NCBI RefSeq assembly: GCF_007570835.1
Contig: NZ_SUNC01000001.1
Location: forward strand, 124,001 to 188,000
Direction: 5' to 3'
Source: Croceicoccus sediminis
GTDB lineage: Bacteria > Pseudomonadota > Alphaproteobacteria > Sphingomonadales > Sphingomonadaceae
DNA: 64,000 nt
Part shown: positions 46,229 through 59,687 of the stretch, one piece after another
Numbering within the stretch: the first letter of the stretch is position 1
Layout: each line of letters starts with the position of its first letter
The notes under the pieces: model-generated
Told to the model about the DNA's origin: nothing
The model's input: the letters and a program-made list of their open reading frames with translations, nothing else
Databases searched by the model: none
Translations under genes and position numbers: made by a program

Positions 46229-46249
46229 TGGATCCCTCCTCCGCTACCA
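46229..46249 (+). other. Candidate attachment core resembling a tRNA 3' end
   Basis: The block TGGATCCCTCCTCCGCTACCA reads like the T-arm and acceptor 3' strand of a tRNA ending in CCA, but no tRNA body precedes it. Island integration into a tRNA gene leaves such a partial copy at one end. It sits exactly between the last island-type gene and the first apparently chromosomal gene. The second copy would be outside the window, so this remains a hypothesis. Confidence 0.35.
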
Positions 46250-46262
46250 TTCCCAGATAGCA

Positions 46263-46721
46263 TCAGAACCCCAGGCGCAGCGTTGAATCCATCACGAAGG
46301 CCAGCGCAAAGCCTGCGAGTATGACGATCAGGTTGAGCCCCGCTCGTGCCGCCCAAGGCAAGCGTTCGAAGCTCCAGCCCATTGCATCGGTGACGACAAC
46401 AGCGATGCCCATCATCAAGAACCATGGTGTAAAGAGGAAGGCGGGCCCCCCGCGACTAGCCACGATGACCAGGTCGTGGAGCAAGCCGCTTACCCCAAAC
46501 GTCAGAATAAGGGCGGCCCATGGAGGAAGAACGAGGCGAAGAGGGCCGAGCACGAATCTTCCCAGGCCATAGCTCCAGATCGGGTTCCAGTGACGCCAGA
46601 ACCCCGCCAACGACCCCGCGCCCAGAGAACGATCGAGCATGTTGCGCAGCGAATGCTTATGCCCAAGCGGAACACCGTTCCGTCTGCGCACGTATTGCGC
46701 CAAAGTCAGATTTCGTCCCAC
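46263..46721 (-). CDS. Small multi-span membrane protein, MBOAT-like
   Basis: The protein has 152 residues from a GTG at 46721. Four hydrophobic segments are visible. SLRNMLDRSLGA, FWRHWNPIWSYGLG and FGVSGLLHDLV (His in a membrane segment) recall the core of membrane-bound O-acyltransferases, but the protein is far shorter than a full MBOAT (about 400 or more). It may be a compact acyltransferase-like family or a fragment. It is the first gene to the right of the proposed island end. Confidence 0.55.
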   Translation of the reverse strand: MGRNLTLAQYVRRRNGVPLGHKHSLRNMLDRSLGAGSLAGFWRHWNPIWSYGLGRFVLGPLRLVLPPWAALILTFGVSGLLHDLVIVASRGGPAFLFTPWFLMMGIAVVVTDAMGWSFERLPWAARAGLNLIVILAGFALAFVMDSTLRLGF

Positions 46722-46893
46722 ACGATGCCGTTAGCATTTTTTCCAAAGGAAACTCAAAGAGCCGCGTTCATGCTATGCGTGTCAGGAAGCAAGTTCTTAC
46801 TCCGCCACCACTGTCACGCACTCATTCGCTGTAGTTGCGGCTTCGATTGCCTATGCAATCGCGTGATAACACTTGGAGTGGTGAGCAAGGCTG

Positions 46894-46913
46894 CAAAACC
46901 CCGCAAAATGGGG
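46894..46913 (-). terminator. Intrinsic terminator after ligI
   Basis: On the minus strand CCCC (46909-46912) pairs with GGGG (46898-46901) across a 7-base loop and is followed by TTTT (46897-46894). It lies 14 bp beyond the ligI stop and would end the ligK-U-I transcript. The stem is short, so strength is uncertain. Confidence 0.55.
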
Positions 46914-46926
46914 GACGCCGCCCGCC

Positions 46927-48843
<1,917 letters not shown>

Positions 48844-48847
<4 letters not shown>

Positions 48848-49515
48848 ACGTACTTCAGACCCGCTTCCTTGAGCCGTTCGCGCATCTTGTACATGTCGAG
48901 GCCGAGAACGCCTTCGGCAAGCTGCACGCGCTTTTCCTCTTCCTTCGCCTCGCGCTCTTTCGCCTGGGCAAGCACCTGGGCTGCGTTTTCGCGCGGCACG
49001 CAGACGACGCCGTCGTCATCGGCGACGATGACATCACCGGGATTGACGTGCGCGCCTGCGCAGACGACAGGGACGTTTACGCTGCCCAGCGTGTTCTTCA
49101 CCGTTCCTTGCGCGAAAATCGCCTTCGACCAGACGGGGAATTGCATTTCGGTCAGATCGCGCACGTCGCGCACCCCGGCATCGATGATGAGGCCGCGGCA
49201 TCCGCGCGCCTGCGCGCTGGTGGCAAGAAGATCGCCGAAATAGCCGTCTTCACAGGGGCTGGTGGGGGCGAGCAGCAGGATGTCGCTTTCCTGCAATTGT
49301 TCGATGGCGACGTGAACCATCCAGTTGTCGCCCGGAGGCGCGCTGATCGTGACGGCGCTGCCCGCAATGCGCGCGCCGGAATAGATCGGGCGCATGTAAC
49401 TGGCGAGGAGCCCTGTGCGGCCCTGCGCTTCATGTACGGTCGCGGTGCCGCATGCGGCGAGGCCGTCGATGACGTCCCGGTCGGCGCGTTCGATATTCTG
49501 GACGACGATACCCAT
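48844..49515 (-). CDS. ligK: 4-carboxy-4-hydroxy-2-oxoadipate aldolase LigK
   Basis: The protein has 223 residues, with GGAG before the ATG. It is a RraA-fold, class II aldolase: [23 protein letters not shown] and GRGLIID-like [13 protein letters not shown], with [19 protein letters not shown]. LigK cleaves 4-carboxy-4-hydroxy-2-oxoadipate to pyruvate and oxaloacetate, and decarboxylates oxaloacetate. It is the first gene of the minus-strand operon, divergent from ligR by 92 bp. Confidence 0.93.
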
Positions 49516-49607
49516 AAGTTCTCCTTCAGCTTCGGCTATGCGCCCGGTGTTGGGGGATCGCCAATGCGAAGCTTTGCCGTGTTATAATATTTTGCTAATC
49601 CTGTGGT
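49516..49607 (+). promoter_or_regulatory. ligK/ligR divergent promoter region
   Basis: The 92-bp gap holds a perfect TATAAT at 49583-49588, 20 bp before the ligR start. The surrounding TTATAATATTTTGCTAA has dyad symmetry with T-N11-A spacing, the type of site bound by LysR proteins. LigR binding here is inferred from the layout; in SYK-6 LigR is known to activate the lig operons. Confidence 0.55.
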
Positions 49608-50762
49608 ATGAACGAACGACTTCCCAACATACGGCACCTGGCCGCATTCGCCGCGACGGTCGAACATGGGTCCGTTACGCGCGCGGCTGACAGGATCGGC
49701 CTGACGCAGCCCGCGCTGACTCAGGCGATTTCCCGGCTTGAGGCGGATCTTGGCTGTCAGCTGTTCGAGCGTGAGCCCGGCGGGATGCGCCCGACGGAGC
49801 CTGCCCTGCTGCTCGCCCCGCGGGTTGAGAGCGCGATTTCGCGTATCGGATCCAATCGCGTCACGGCGACACAGATGCGGGCCTTCATCGCCTTGGCACA
49901 GGCGGGCAGCTATGCTGCGGCGGCAGAGCGAACCGGGCTGACCTCCGCCTCGCTCCACCGCGCGGTTGCCGATCTGTCGCTGGCCGTGTCGGAGCGACTG
50001 GTGGACCGGCGCGGCAGGCATCTGACCTTGACGCGCAAGGGGGAAAGGCGGGCGCGTGATTTCGGCCTGGCTCTCGCCGAGATTCGCAGCGGTTATGCCG
50101 AGGTGTCGCAATGGCTGGGCAAGGCCGGCGCGCGGATCGCGATAGGTGCCATGCCGCTTAGCCGGGCGCGATGGCTGCCCCGCGCCATCCTCGTGTTCAA
50201 GGAGCGTAATCCGCATATCGACGTTACTGTCGTGGAAGGCAGCCATAGCGAGCTTTCCGGACCGTTGCGCGACGGGGAAATCGATTTCCTGCTGGGCGCG
50301 CTGCGGGATGAAGCCGGGTTGGATGACTTGCGCCAGCAAACGGTGTTCGAGGACAGGCCAAGGATCATCATGCGAAGCGGTCATCCGCTGGCAGCGCGGT
50401 CGACGCCGCCCGATACTTCCGATCTTGCGCGATATCCCTGGGTGCTGCCCAATCCGCAGACACCGCTTTACGGGTACTGGAAGGACATGATGTCCGATGA
50501 TGGAAGCCAGCCGCCGCATGTGACGATCGAGTGTGGTTCGGTCCTGACGGTTCGCGAACTGTTGCTCGAAACCGATATGCTTACGTTGCTATCGCCCGAT
50601 CAGTTGCGGGTCGAGATCGAGGCGGGCCTGCTCGTCGCGCGTGATACGCCGACGCCCGTTTTGCGCACCATAGGCATCACCACCCGGCAGGATTGGCGTC
50701 CGACGCAATCGCAGCAGCAGATGATCGACATCCTGTGCAATATCGGTCGAAACATTTCGTAA
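49608..50762 (+). CDS. ligR: LysR-family regulator LigR with duplicated HTH
   Basis: The protein has 384 residues, longer than the usual 300. Two winged-helix domains are visible: about 8-66 (RAADRIGLTQPALTQAISRL) and about 86-144 (AAAERTGLTSASLHRAVADL), followed by the LysR effector-binding domain (about 170-375, IAIGAMPLSRARW). In SYK-6 LigR activates lig genes with protocatechuate or gallate as inducer. It lies between the two lig operons, divergent from ligK. The second HTH may be degenerate but its length and pattern are clear. Confidence 0.88.
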   Translation: MNERLPNIRHLAAFAATVEHGSVTRAADRIGLTQPALTQAISRLEADLGCQLFEREPGGMRPTEPALLLAPRVESAISRIGSNRVTATQMRAFIALAQAGSYAAAAERTGLTSASLHRAVADLSLAVSERLVDRRGRHLTLTRKGERRARDFGLALAEIRSGYAEVSQWLGKAGARIAIGAMPLSRARWLPRAILVFKERNPHIDVTVVEGSHSELSGPLRDGEIDFLLGALRDEAGLDDLRQQTVFEDRPRIIMRSGHPLAARSTPPDTSDLARYPWVLPNPQTPLYGYWKDMMSDDGSQPPHVTIECGSVLTVRELLLETDMLTLLSPDQLRVEIEAGLLVARDTPTPVLRTIGITTRQDWRPTQSQQQMIDILCNIGRNIS

Positions 50763-50826
50763 AAACTTATACCTGAACTGCGCTATTCATTTGGAACCGG
50801 CGGGCCGCTTGGGCAAACCGTTTCCC

Positions 50827-51630
50827 ATGAACGACAAGATTGCCCTGATCGGTTTCGGAGAGGCCGCCACCACTTTCGCGCAAGCGGCGCGGTGGAGCGG
50901 CTGTGCGTTCGACATCCTGCCGGATCGCGCACGGGTGATGGCGGATGCGGGCATCGAATGTTCGGCGACTGCCGCGGATGCCCTCAAAAATGCCGATATC
51001 GTGCTCTCGCTCGTCACGGCGGACAGTGCGCTGAACGTGGCGCGCGACTACGCTCCGTATTTGCAGGCCGGGGCGATCTGGTGCGACATGAATTCCGTGG
51101 CGCCCGATACAAAGCGCGATGCCGCGCTTGCCGTGGAAGCGGCGGGAGGGCGCTATGCGGACGTTGCGGTTCTGGCACCGGTCAATCCGGCAAGGCTGGC
51201 TGTTCCGCTGCTCGTTTCCGGTCCGTGCGCTGCCGAGGCGGTCGTGGCGCTGGAAGCATTGGGGTTCACCAATGTCCGGTCGGTCGGGTCCGAAATCGGC
51301 CGTGCTTCGGCGATCAAGATGATCCGGTCGGTCATGGTGAAGGGGCTTGAAGCTCTGACCGACGAGATGATGCAGGCGGCCCGTGCCGCAGGCGTCGTCG
51401 ACGAAGTGCTGACCTCGCTCGACAAGAGCGAGAAGTCTGCGCGGTGGGCCGACAGGGCCGAATACAATCTGGAACGGATGACGACGCATGGTTTGCGCCG
51501 CGCCGCGGAGATGGAGGAAGCCGCAAAGACCCTCGCGTCTTTGGGCATCGAACCTCTGCTGACGTCCGCCACAGTCACGCGGCAACGCGAAGCCGCCACA
51601 CGCCATGAAAAAGTCGGGAGCAAGGAATGA
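50827..51630 (+). CDS. NAD(P)-binding dehydrogenase-like protein, DUF1932 family
   Basis: The protein has 267 residues from the ATG at 50827; the frame is open to a TTG at 50791. The N-terminal Rossmann fold (KIALIGFGEAATTFA) resembles 6-phosphogluconate/3-hydroxyisobutyrate dehydrogenases. The C-terminal part (AIKMIRSVMVKGLEALTDEM) is the helical DUF1932 domain. The usual catalytic Lys of the family may be K in AIKM. It overlaps ligJ (ATGA) and so belongs to the lig operon, but has no assigned step in protocatechuate 4,5-cleavage. It may act on a side product or an upstream substrate. Confidence 0.8.
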   Translation: MNDKIALIGFGEAATTFAQAARWSGCAFDILPDRARVMADAGIECSATAADALKNADIVLSLVTADSALNVARDYAPYLQAGAIWCDMNSVAPDTKRDAALAVEAAGGRYADVAVLAPVNPARLAVPLLVSGPCAAEAVVALEALGFTNVRSVGSEIGRASAIKMIRSVMVKGLEALTDEMMQAARAAGVVDEVLTSLDKSEKSARWADRAEYNLERMTTHGLRRAAEMEEAAKTLASLGIEPLLTSATVTRQREAATRHEKVGSKE

Positions 51631-52648
51631 GTTTGGTTATCGATTGTCACGGCCACTACACCGTGCTGCCCAAGCCTCACGAGGATTGGCGGGCCGAACA
51701 GATCGCCGCCTTCGAAGCGGGGAGGGAAGCGCCGCCCTATCCGGACATTTCCGACGACGAGATCCGTGAAACGATCGAAAGCAACCAGCTGCGCCTGTTG
51801 AAAGAGCGCGGCGCGGACCTGACGATCTTTTCCCCGCGCGCCAGTGCCATGGCGCCCCACGTGGGCGACCAGTCGGTGGCGAGTGCCTGGGCACGGGCCT
51901 GCAACGACCTGATCTACCGCGTTACGCAGCTTTATCCCGATACTTTCGCAGGGGTGTGCATGTTGCCGCAAAGTCCGAAATCGGACCTTTCGGCATCGGT
52001 GACAGAACTGCGTCGCTGCGTCGAGGAAATGGGTTTCATCGGTTGCAACCTCAATCCCGATCCGGGTGGCGGCCATTTCGAGCATCCTCCGCTGACCGAC
52101 GAATACTGGTTCCCGATCTATGAGGCGATGTGCGATCTCGACGTGCCCGCGATGATCCACGTTTCGGGCAGCTGCAATCCGGCCATGCACGCTACCGGCG
52201 GTTATTACCTGGCGGCGGACACTGTCGCGTTCATGCAGCTGCTGCAGGGGGACTTGTTCTCCCGCTTCCCGACGCTTCGCCTGATCATCCCGCATGGCGG
52301 CGGGGCCGTGCCCTACCACTGGGGGCGGTATCGCGGACTGGCCGACATGTTGAAGCAGCCGGACATCGAAACGCACCTGATGAACAACGTGTTCTTCGAT
52401 ACCTGCGTCTATCACCAGCCGGGCATCGACCTGCTGGCCGACGTGATCGCGAACAAGAACATCCTGTTCGGCAGCGAAATGGTGGGCGCGGTTCGCGGTA
52501 TCGATCCGCAGACGGGCCATTATTTCGACGATACGAAACGCTACGTCGATGCGCTCGATATCTCCGATGCGGAACGCCACGCCATTTTCGAAGGCAATGC
52601 CCGGCGCGTATTTCCGCGCCTTGATACACAATTGAAGGAGCGAGGGCT

Positions 52649-52652
<4 letters not shown>
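51627..52652 (+). CDS. ligJ: 4-oxalomesaconate hydratase LigJ
   Basis: The protein has 341 residues. It is an amidohydrolase-fold protein: VIDCHGHYT (metal-binding HxH), SPRASAMAPHVGD, NPDPGGGHF, MIHVSGSCNPAMHATGGYY and FGSEMVGAVRGIDP. It is nearly identical in style to LigJ of SYK-6. It hydrates 4-oxalomesaconate to 4-carboxy-4-hydroxy-2-oxoadipate and is zinc dependent. It overlaps the upstream dehydrogenase by 4 bp, and its stop overlaps the GTG start of the Rieske gene by 4 bp. Confidence 0.95.
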
Positions 52653-54986
<2,334 letters not shown>

Positions 54987-55024
54987 GCGCCAAGGCCATA
55001 AACGAATACATTCAGGAGAGTCCC

Positions 55025-55987
55025 ATGATCCGCATCGCCCTCGTCGGCGCCGGCGCTTTTGGTGAAAAGCATCTGGCCGGCCTCAAGAACGTTCCCGATG
55101 CCGAAGTCGTCACCGTCGTCAGCGCATCCGAAGCAGAATCGCGCAAGTTGGCCGACCAATTCGGCGTGGCCGACGTTTCGGACGACTACGAAGCCACTTT
55201 GCAGCGTGACGACATCGACGCGGTCATCCTGACCACGCCGACCCCGATGCACGCCGCACAGGCGATCCAGGCGATGGATGCCGGAAAGCATGTCGAGGTC
55301 GAGATTCCGGCTGCGGATAGCTGGGCCGATGCGCAGGCCGTGTTGGCCAAGCAGCAGGAAACCGGCCTTGTCTGCATGGTCGGCCACACGCGCCGCTTCA
55401 ATCCGTCGCACCAGTACGTGAAGCAGCAGATCGATGCCGGGAAGTTCACGATCCAGGCGATGGATATCGAGACGTTCTTCTTCCGGCGCACCAACACCAA
55501 TGCCAAGGGCGAGCCGCGTAGCTGGACCGACCACCTGCTCTGGCACCATTCGGCCCATTCGATCGACATTTTCCAGTACATGACAGGGGCGAAGGTCGTG
55601 AAGGCCAACATCCTGCAAGGGCCCAAGCATCCCGACCTCGGCATCGCGATGGACCAGTCGATCCAGATGAAAACGGACAAGGGCCAGATCCTGACGCTTG
55701 CGCTGTCGTTCAACAACGACGGGCCGCTGGGCACCTTTTTCCGTTACATTGGCGATACGGGCACCTATATCGCGCGCTACGACGACCTGGTGAATGGCCG
55801 CGAGGAACCCATCGATGTCAGCAATGTCGATATCAGCATGAATGGAATCGAATTGCAGGACCGGGAATTCGTCGCCGCGATCAGGGAAGGGCGCGAACCC
55901 AATTCCTCCATCGCCCAAGTCATGGACTGCTACCGCGTGATCGGCGAACTTGCCGAAAGTCTTGAGCAGCAGGACGGCTGGTCTTGA
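55025..55987 (+). CDS. ligC: 4-carboxy-2-hydroxymuconate-6-semialdehyde dehydrogenase LigC
   Basis: The protein has 320 residues (SYK-6 LigC 315), with AGGAGAG before the ATG. It is a Gfo/Idh/MocA oxidoreductase: Rossmann GAGAFGEKH (about 8-16), the conserved VEIP after strand 4 (GKHVEVEIP), and a catalytic-type HHSAHSIDIFQ (about 179). It oxidises the hemiacetal form of the ring-cleavage product to 2-pyrone-4,6-dicarboxylate with NADP. Its stop overlaps the TTG start of the aldo/keto reductase. Confidence 0.94.
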   Translation: MIRIALVGAGAFGEKHLAGLKNVPDAEVVTVVSASEAESRKLADQFGVADVSDDYEATLQRDDIDAVILTTPTPMHAAQAIQAMDAGKHVEVEIPAADSWADAQAVLAKQQETGLVCMVGHTRRFNPSHQYVKQQIDAGKFTIQAMDIETFFFRRTNTNAKGEPRSWTDHLLWHHSAHSIDIFQYMTGAKVVKANILQGPKHPDLGIAMDQSIQMKTDKGQILTLALSFNNDGPLGTFFRYIGDTGTYIARYDDLVNGREEPIDVSNVDISMNGIELQDREFVAAIREGREPNSSIAQVMDCYRVIGELAESLEQQDGWS

Positions 55988-56970
55988 GCGCAAGGCAGCT
56001 TTGCGGCCGATCGGTGCAGCCGATCGGCCTGGGGTGCATGAACCTGTCGTGGGCCTATGGCGAGCCGCCGGAACACGCGGAAAAGATCCGCCTGCTCAAC
56101 GAAGCGCTCGATCACGGTTACGACCACCTCGACACTGCGAATATCTACGGACAGGGCAAGAACGAGGAACTGCTGGCCGAGGCAGTGATGCACCGGCGCG
56201 GGGAGTTCTTACTTGCCAGCAAGACGGGCATCATCGTCGATGGCGCGCGGCGGGGTATCGATTGTTCGCCCGATGCCATTACGCAAAGTCTTGATGCCAG
56301 CCTGACGCGGCTTAAGACCGATCACATCGACTTGTTCTACATGCACCGCTTCGATCCGAAGGTGCCGATTGCCGACAGCGTCGGCGCCATGCAGCGCGCG
56401 ATCGAGGCGGGGAAGATCGGGGCATACGGCGTGTCCGAATGGTCTGCCGCGCACATCCGCGAGGCGCATGCCTGCTATCCGGTCGGGGCAGTTCAGACCG
56501 AACTGTCGCTCTGGACCCGCAATGTCGAACTGGGCGTGCTGGATGCGACCGTGACGCTTGGCATACCGCTTGTCGCGTTCTCACCCGTGGGCCGCGGCGC
56601 GCTGGGTGGTGTCTTGAAAAACCCGGCAAAGCTGAGCGAGAAGGATCTGCGCCGCAAGATGCCGCGGTTCAGCGAAGAGAACTGGCCCGTAAACCGCCAG
56701 TTGATCGAGCGGTTTGACGCCATCGCCGCGCGGGAAGGGCTGGCGCCTGCCCAATTGGCGCTGGCGTGGGTTCTGGACCAGGGCGCGAATGTCCACGCGA
56801 TCCCGGGCACGACCAGCATCGCCCACATGGCCGAAAACTTCACGGCCGGTTCCATCGCGGTGGACCGGGCAGTGCTGGATGAGGCGGGTGCGGTGATCAA
56901 CACGCTTACCGTGGCCGGGCACCGCTATCCCGAGATGATACGCCCGACCATCGACACCGAAGAATACTGA
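55984..56970 (+). CDS. Aldo/keto reductase of the lig operon
   Basis: The protein has 328 residues from a TTG at 55984 that overlaps the ligC stop (TTGA); later ATGs would cut into the conserved GLGCMNLSWAYG. The AKR tetrad is visible: Asp in YDHLDTANIYG, Tyr in the same segment, Lys in LLASKTGI, His in LFYMHRFDP. The NADP region is IPGTTSIAHMAENF. Many such proteins reduce aldehydes. In this context it might reduce an aromatic aldehyde or a semialdehyde intermediate, possibly a by-pass or detoxification. Not required by the known lig route. Confidence 0.88.
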   Translation: MSARQLCGRSVQPIGLGCMNLSWAYGEPPEHAEKIRLLNEALDHGYDHLDTANIYGQGKNEELLAEAVMHRRGEFLLASKTGIIVDGARRGIDCSPDAITQSLDASLTRLKTDHIDLFYMHRFDPKVPIADSVGAMQRAIEAGKIGAYGVSEWSAAHIREAHACYPVGAVQTELSLWTRNVELGVLDATVTLGIPLVAFSPVGRGALGGVLKNPAKLSEKDLRRKMPRFSEENWPVNRQLIERFDAIAAREGLAPAQLALAWVLDQGANVHAIPGTTSIAHMAENFTAGSIAVDRAVLDEAGAVINTLTVAGHRYPEMIRPTIDTEEY

Positions 56971-57183
56971 AGCCCTGAGGGCAATGCTCGATCTGCGGGA
57001 CCGCCATGGCTGTCCGCGCAGAGGCTGCCGATTTGGCGGTGATGGCTGGCACGCCGCACGGCCCGATGAACTATAATCAAAACTTCTAGTGATGGACAAA
57101 AACAAACAATTGGACCGCTTGTTCTAAGCGGCGCAGTCTGACCGGCGTGAAGGCCAAAAAAGGCCACTGGGGAGGATTGTGAG
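56971..57183 (+). promoter_or_regulatory. Intergenic region before the TonB-dependent receptor
   Basis: The 213-bp gap has no gene. GCCCTGAGGGC just after the reductase stop is a small palindrome. TATAAT occurs at 57072-57077, and CCGCTT (57115-57120) pairs with AAGCGG (57126-57131) in a hairpin that would lie in the 5' leader of the receptor mRNA. GGGGAGG precedes the ATG at 57184. A separate promoter for the receptor is likely. Confidence 0.45.
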
Positions 57184-59685
57184 ATGAAGCATTTCGCGTT
57201 GGCGAGCACGGCCATGGTGCTGGCGCTGTCCGCAACATCGGTGTCGGCACAGACCGCAGATGACGCTTCGGGCGATAGCCGGACTTCGACGAACGAGGTT
57301 CGCGGCGGCATTAGCGAGATCGTCGTCACCGCGCAGCGCCGCGAAGAAAGCCTGCAGGACGCCGCGATTCCGATCAACGCGGTCGATGGCGCGGAACTGG
57401 CGCGATCGGGTGTGTCCGACGTTACTCAGCTGAACAAGGTCGCCCCCGCGCTCTACGTGCCCGAAGCGGGCGGCGCGAATGTCGGTTACTTCGTGCGCGG
57501 CGTCGGCAATTTCGCCAACAATGGTTATACGAACCCTGCCGTCGCCTTCAATCTCGACGGCGTCTATATCGGCCGCCCTTCCTCGACCGTTGCCTCTTTC
57601 CTCGATGTCAATCGCGTCGAAGTGCTGAAGGGGCCGCAAGGCACGCTCTACGGCCGTAACGCGACCGGCGGAGCAGTGAACGTCATTCCCAATGCGCCGC
57701 GCCTCGACGTGCTGGAAGGCAGCGTTTCGGCGCAATACGGCAATTACGATGCGCTGGAATTGGGTGGCGTCCTAAACGTGCCACTCGGCGAAACCGTGGC
57801 CGCGCGCTTCGCCGGTGCCTGGACCGATCGCGATGGCTACTATTCGGACGGAACCGGCTCGGCCGAAAACCTTGCCTTGCGCGGGCAGCTGTTCTTCGAA
57901 ATTTCGCCCGCAGTGGACCTGCGCCTGTCCGCCGATTATTCGACACAGAAAGGAACCGGCCCGGGCCTTGATGTCGACGGCGTCTATACTTTCGCTCCGT
58001 TCACGCCCGATGCGACGGTCCCGAACTGGCAGTTCATTCCCGCGCCTGCCACTGTGTCGGACCCGTTTACCGGCCTTTTCGTACCCGAAGCGCTGGGCTT
58101 CATTCAATCGAGCGCCACGGCCGCACCGCTCTATTCGCCCGTCACCGGCTACGCTTATCCGTTCCGTGACGACGAGTACTGGGGCATGAATGCCGAACTC
58201 AACGCCGATCTGGGTTTCGCGGACCTGGTGGTGATCCCGGCCTATCGCCGGTCGGAGCTCGACAACCTGTTCAACGGCGCGCCGTTCAAGGGCGCGCTCA
58301 ACCAGGACAAGGCCGAACAGTTCTCCATCGAAGCGAGGCTGTCGGGCGATGCGGGTCCGCTCGAATGGCTCGTCGGGGCATTTTACTTTGACGAGGACGT
58401 GTCCGGCCTCAATTCCTATAACCAGTTTTCGACGATTTCATTTCAGGACTTTGCCACCAAGACGGAATCCACCGCTGTCTTCGCTCGTCTGAGCTACAGC
58501 GTGACGGACGATTTCCGGTTGGTTGGCGGCATCCGCTATACCGACGAAAGCCGGTCGATCGATGCGCAGTCGATCGCGGTGGCGGGCGTGTGCCTGATCG
58601 AGCCGGCCTTTGGTCCGCCCAGCTGTCCGCAAGTTCCGACTTTGCCGCTGGGCCTGACACTGGAAGACAGCATCGCGCAGCTCGACCCGGCCCTGTTCCC
58701 CGCCGGTTCGCCGCTTACCCGCCCGTCGCCTTATGGCGCGTTCCCCTACGGTCCGTTCGGCATGATGGGGCCACAGGCACTGCTGATCGTGACGCCGACC
58801 GAAATCGTGAGGGACGCAAGCGATGACCAGATCACCTGGCGCGCCGCGGCAGAGTACGACGTCACCCCCGACAATCTGCTCTACGCCATCTTCGAAACGG
58901 GCTTTCGTGCCGGTGGTTTCAACCTGACGTTCGGCCAGGAGGAATACGACCCGGAATTCATCGACGCCTATACACTTGGCGCGAAGAACAGCTTCCTGAA
59001 CAATCGCCTGCAGCTCAACTTCGAGGCTTTCTACTGGGATTACCGCGGGCAGCAGCTGGCGGCGCTGGGGGTCGATGCGCGGGGTAACAACTCGTTCTTC
59101 ACCCGCAATGTGGGGAAATCCACCATCAAGGGTGTGGAGATCGATTTCCAGGCGCTGGTTGCGCAGAACACGTTGCTGCGCGGGGGCGTGCAGTATCTCG
59201 ACGCACAGTTCGACAGCTTCGTCTACGATCAGGTCGACCTGTCGGACCAGACCGACCCGCCCAACTTCCTCACGCCGATCACGGGCTGCGACTATACCCA
59301 AAACCTTGGCGCACAGCGGTCCTTCACCATCGATTGTTCGGGCAAGCCATCGCTCAATGCGCCGAAATGGACGGTGAATTTGGGCCTGCAGCAGACCTTC
59401 GAGCTGACCGATTACGAGATCATCGCCACGATCGATGGGCGCTCTCGCAGCAATCGCGTGACCGGGTTCAATTACCTGCCGACCGGGAACAGCGGCAACG
59501 ACTTCACGCTTGATGCAAGCATCTCGCTCGTACCCATCGACAAGGGTTTCACGGCCGGGCTGTACATGCGCAATATCACGAACGAGGCGATGCCGTCGCT
59601 GTACCAGCTGGGCGCTGCGAACGTGGCTTCGGTGAAGTATGAGCCGCCCCGGACCTACGGCGTGCGCGTCGGGTACGAGTTCTGA
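57184..59685 (+). CDS. TonB-dependent receptor
   Basis: The protein has 833 residues. It has a signal peptide (cleavage near Ala22), a TonB-box-like EIVVTAQRR (about 45-53), a plug domain (AIPINAVDGAEL to GRNATGGAVNVIP, about 60-165) and a 22-strand-type barrel ending in YGVRVGYEF with a terminal Phe. Such receptors import large or scarce solutes with TonB energy. In SYK-6 a TonB receptor imports lignin-derived aromatics, so uptake of an aromatic substrate of this locus is plausible. The next gene starts 2 bp after its stop. Confidence 0.93.
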   Translation: MKHFALASTAMVLALSATSVSAQTADDASGDSRTSTNEVRGGISEIVVTAQRREESLQDAAIPINAVDGAELARSGVSDVTQLNKVAPALYVPEAGGANVGYFVRGVGNFANNGYTNPAVAFNLDGVYIGRPSSTVASFLDVNRVEVLKGPQGTLYGRNATGGAVNVIPNAPRLDVLEGSVSAQYGNYDALELGGVLNVPLGETVAARFAGAWTDRDGYYSDGTGSAENLALRGQLFFEISPAVDLRLSADYSTQKGTGPGLDVDGVYTFAPFTPDATVPNWQFIPAPATVSDPFTGLFVPEALGFIQSSATAAPLYSPVTGYAYPFRDDEYWGMNAELNADLGFADLVVIPAYRRSELDNLFNGAPFKGALNQDKAEQFSIEARLSGDAGPLEWLVGAFYFDEDVSGLNSYNQFSTISFQDFATKTESTAVFARLSYSVTDDFRLVGGIRYTDESRSIDAQSIAVAGVCLIEPAFGPPSCPQVPTLPLGLTLEDSIAQLDPALFPAGSPLTRPSPYGAFPYGPFGMMGPQALLIVTPTEIVRDASDDQITWRAAAEYDVTPDNLLYAIFETGFRAGGFNLTFGQEEYDPEFIDAYTLGAKNSFLNNRLQLNFEAFYWDYRGQQLAALGVDARGNNSFFTRNVGKSTIKGVEIDFQALVAQNTLLRGGVQYLDAQFDSFVYDQVDLSDQTDPPNFLTPITGCDYTQNLGAQRSFTIDCSGKPSLNAPKWTVNLGLQQTFELTDYEIIATIDGRSRSNRVTGFNYLPTGNSGNDFTLDASISLVPIDKGFTAGLYMRNITNEAMPSLYQLGAANVASVKYEPPRTYGVRVGYEF

Positions 59686-59687
59686 TC

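Larger units (their letters stand above)
1..46249. mobile_element. Putative right part of an integrative conjugative element / genomic island
   Basis: A conjugative type IV secretion operon at the left, XRE-like and AlpA-like regulators, a long run of nuclease, helicase and other defence-type genes, an IS110-family insertion and an S24-like repressor precede the catabolic genes. The last island-like signal is a block at 46229-46249 that resembles a tRNA 3' end, a common attachment core. The left end, relaxase and integrase are not in this window, so the extent is inferred. It could instead be several stacked islands, or an integrated plasmid segment. Confidence 0.5.

Noticed and set aside
46197-46255. 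Complete tRNA gene at the island boundary
   Set aside because: Only a 3'-arm-like block is present; no D-arm, anticodon arm or 5' acceptor strand can be found upstream.
58438-59301. 287-codon minus-strand frame inside the TonB receptor gene
   Set aside because: Antisense shadow of a long barrel protein.
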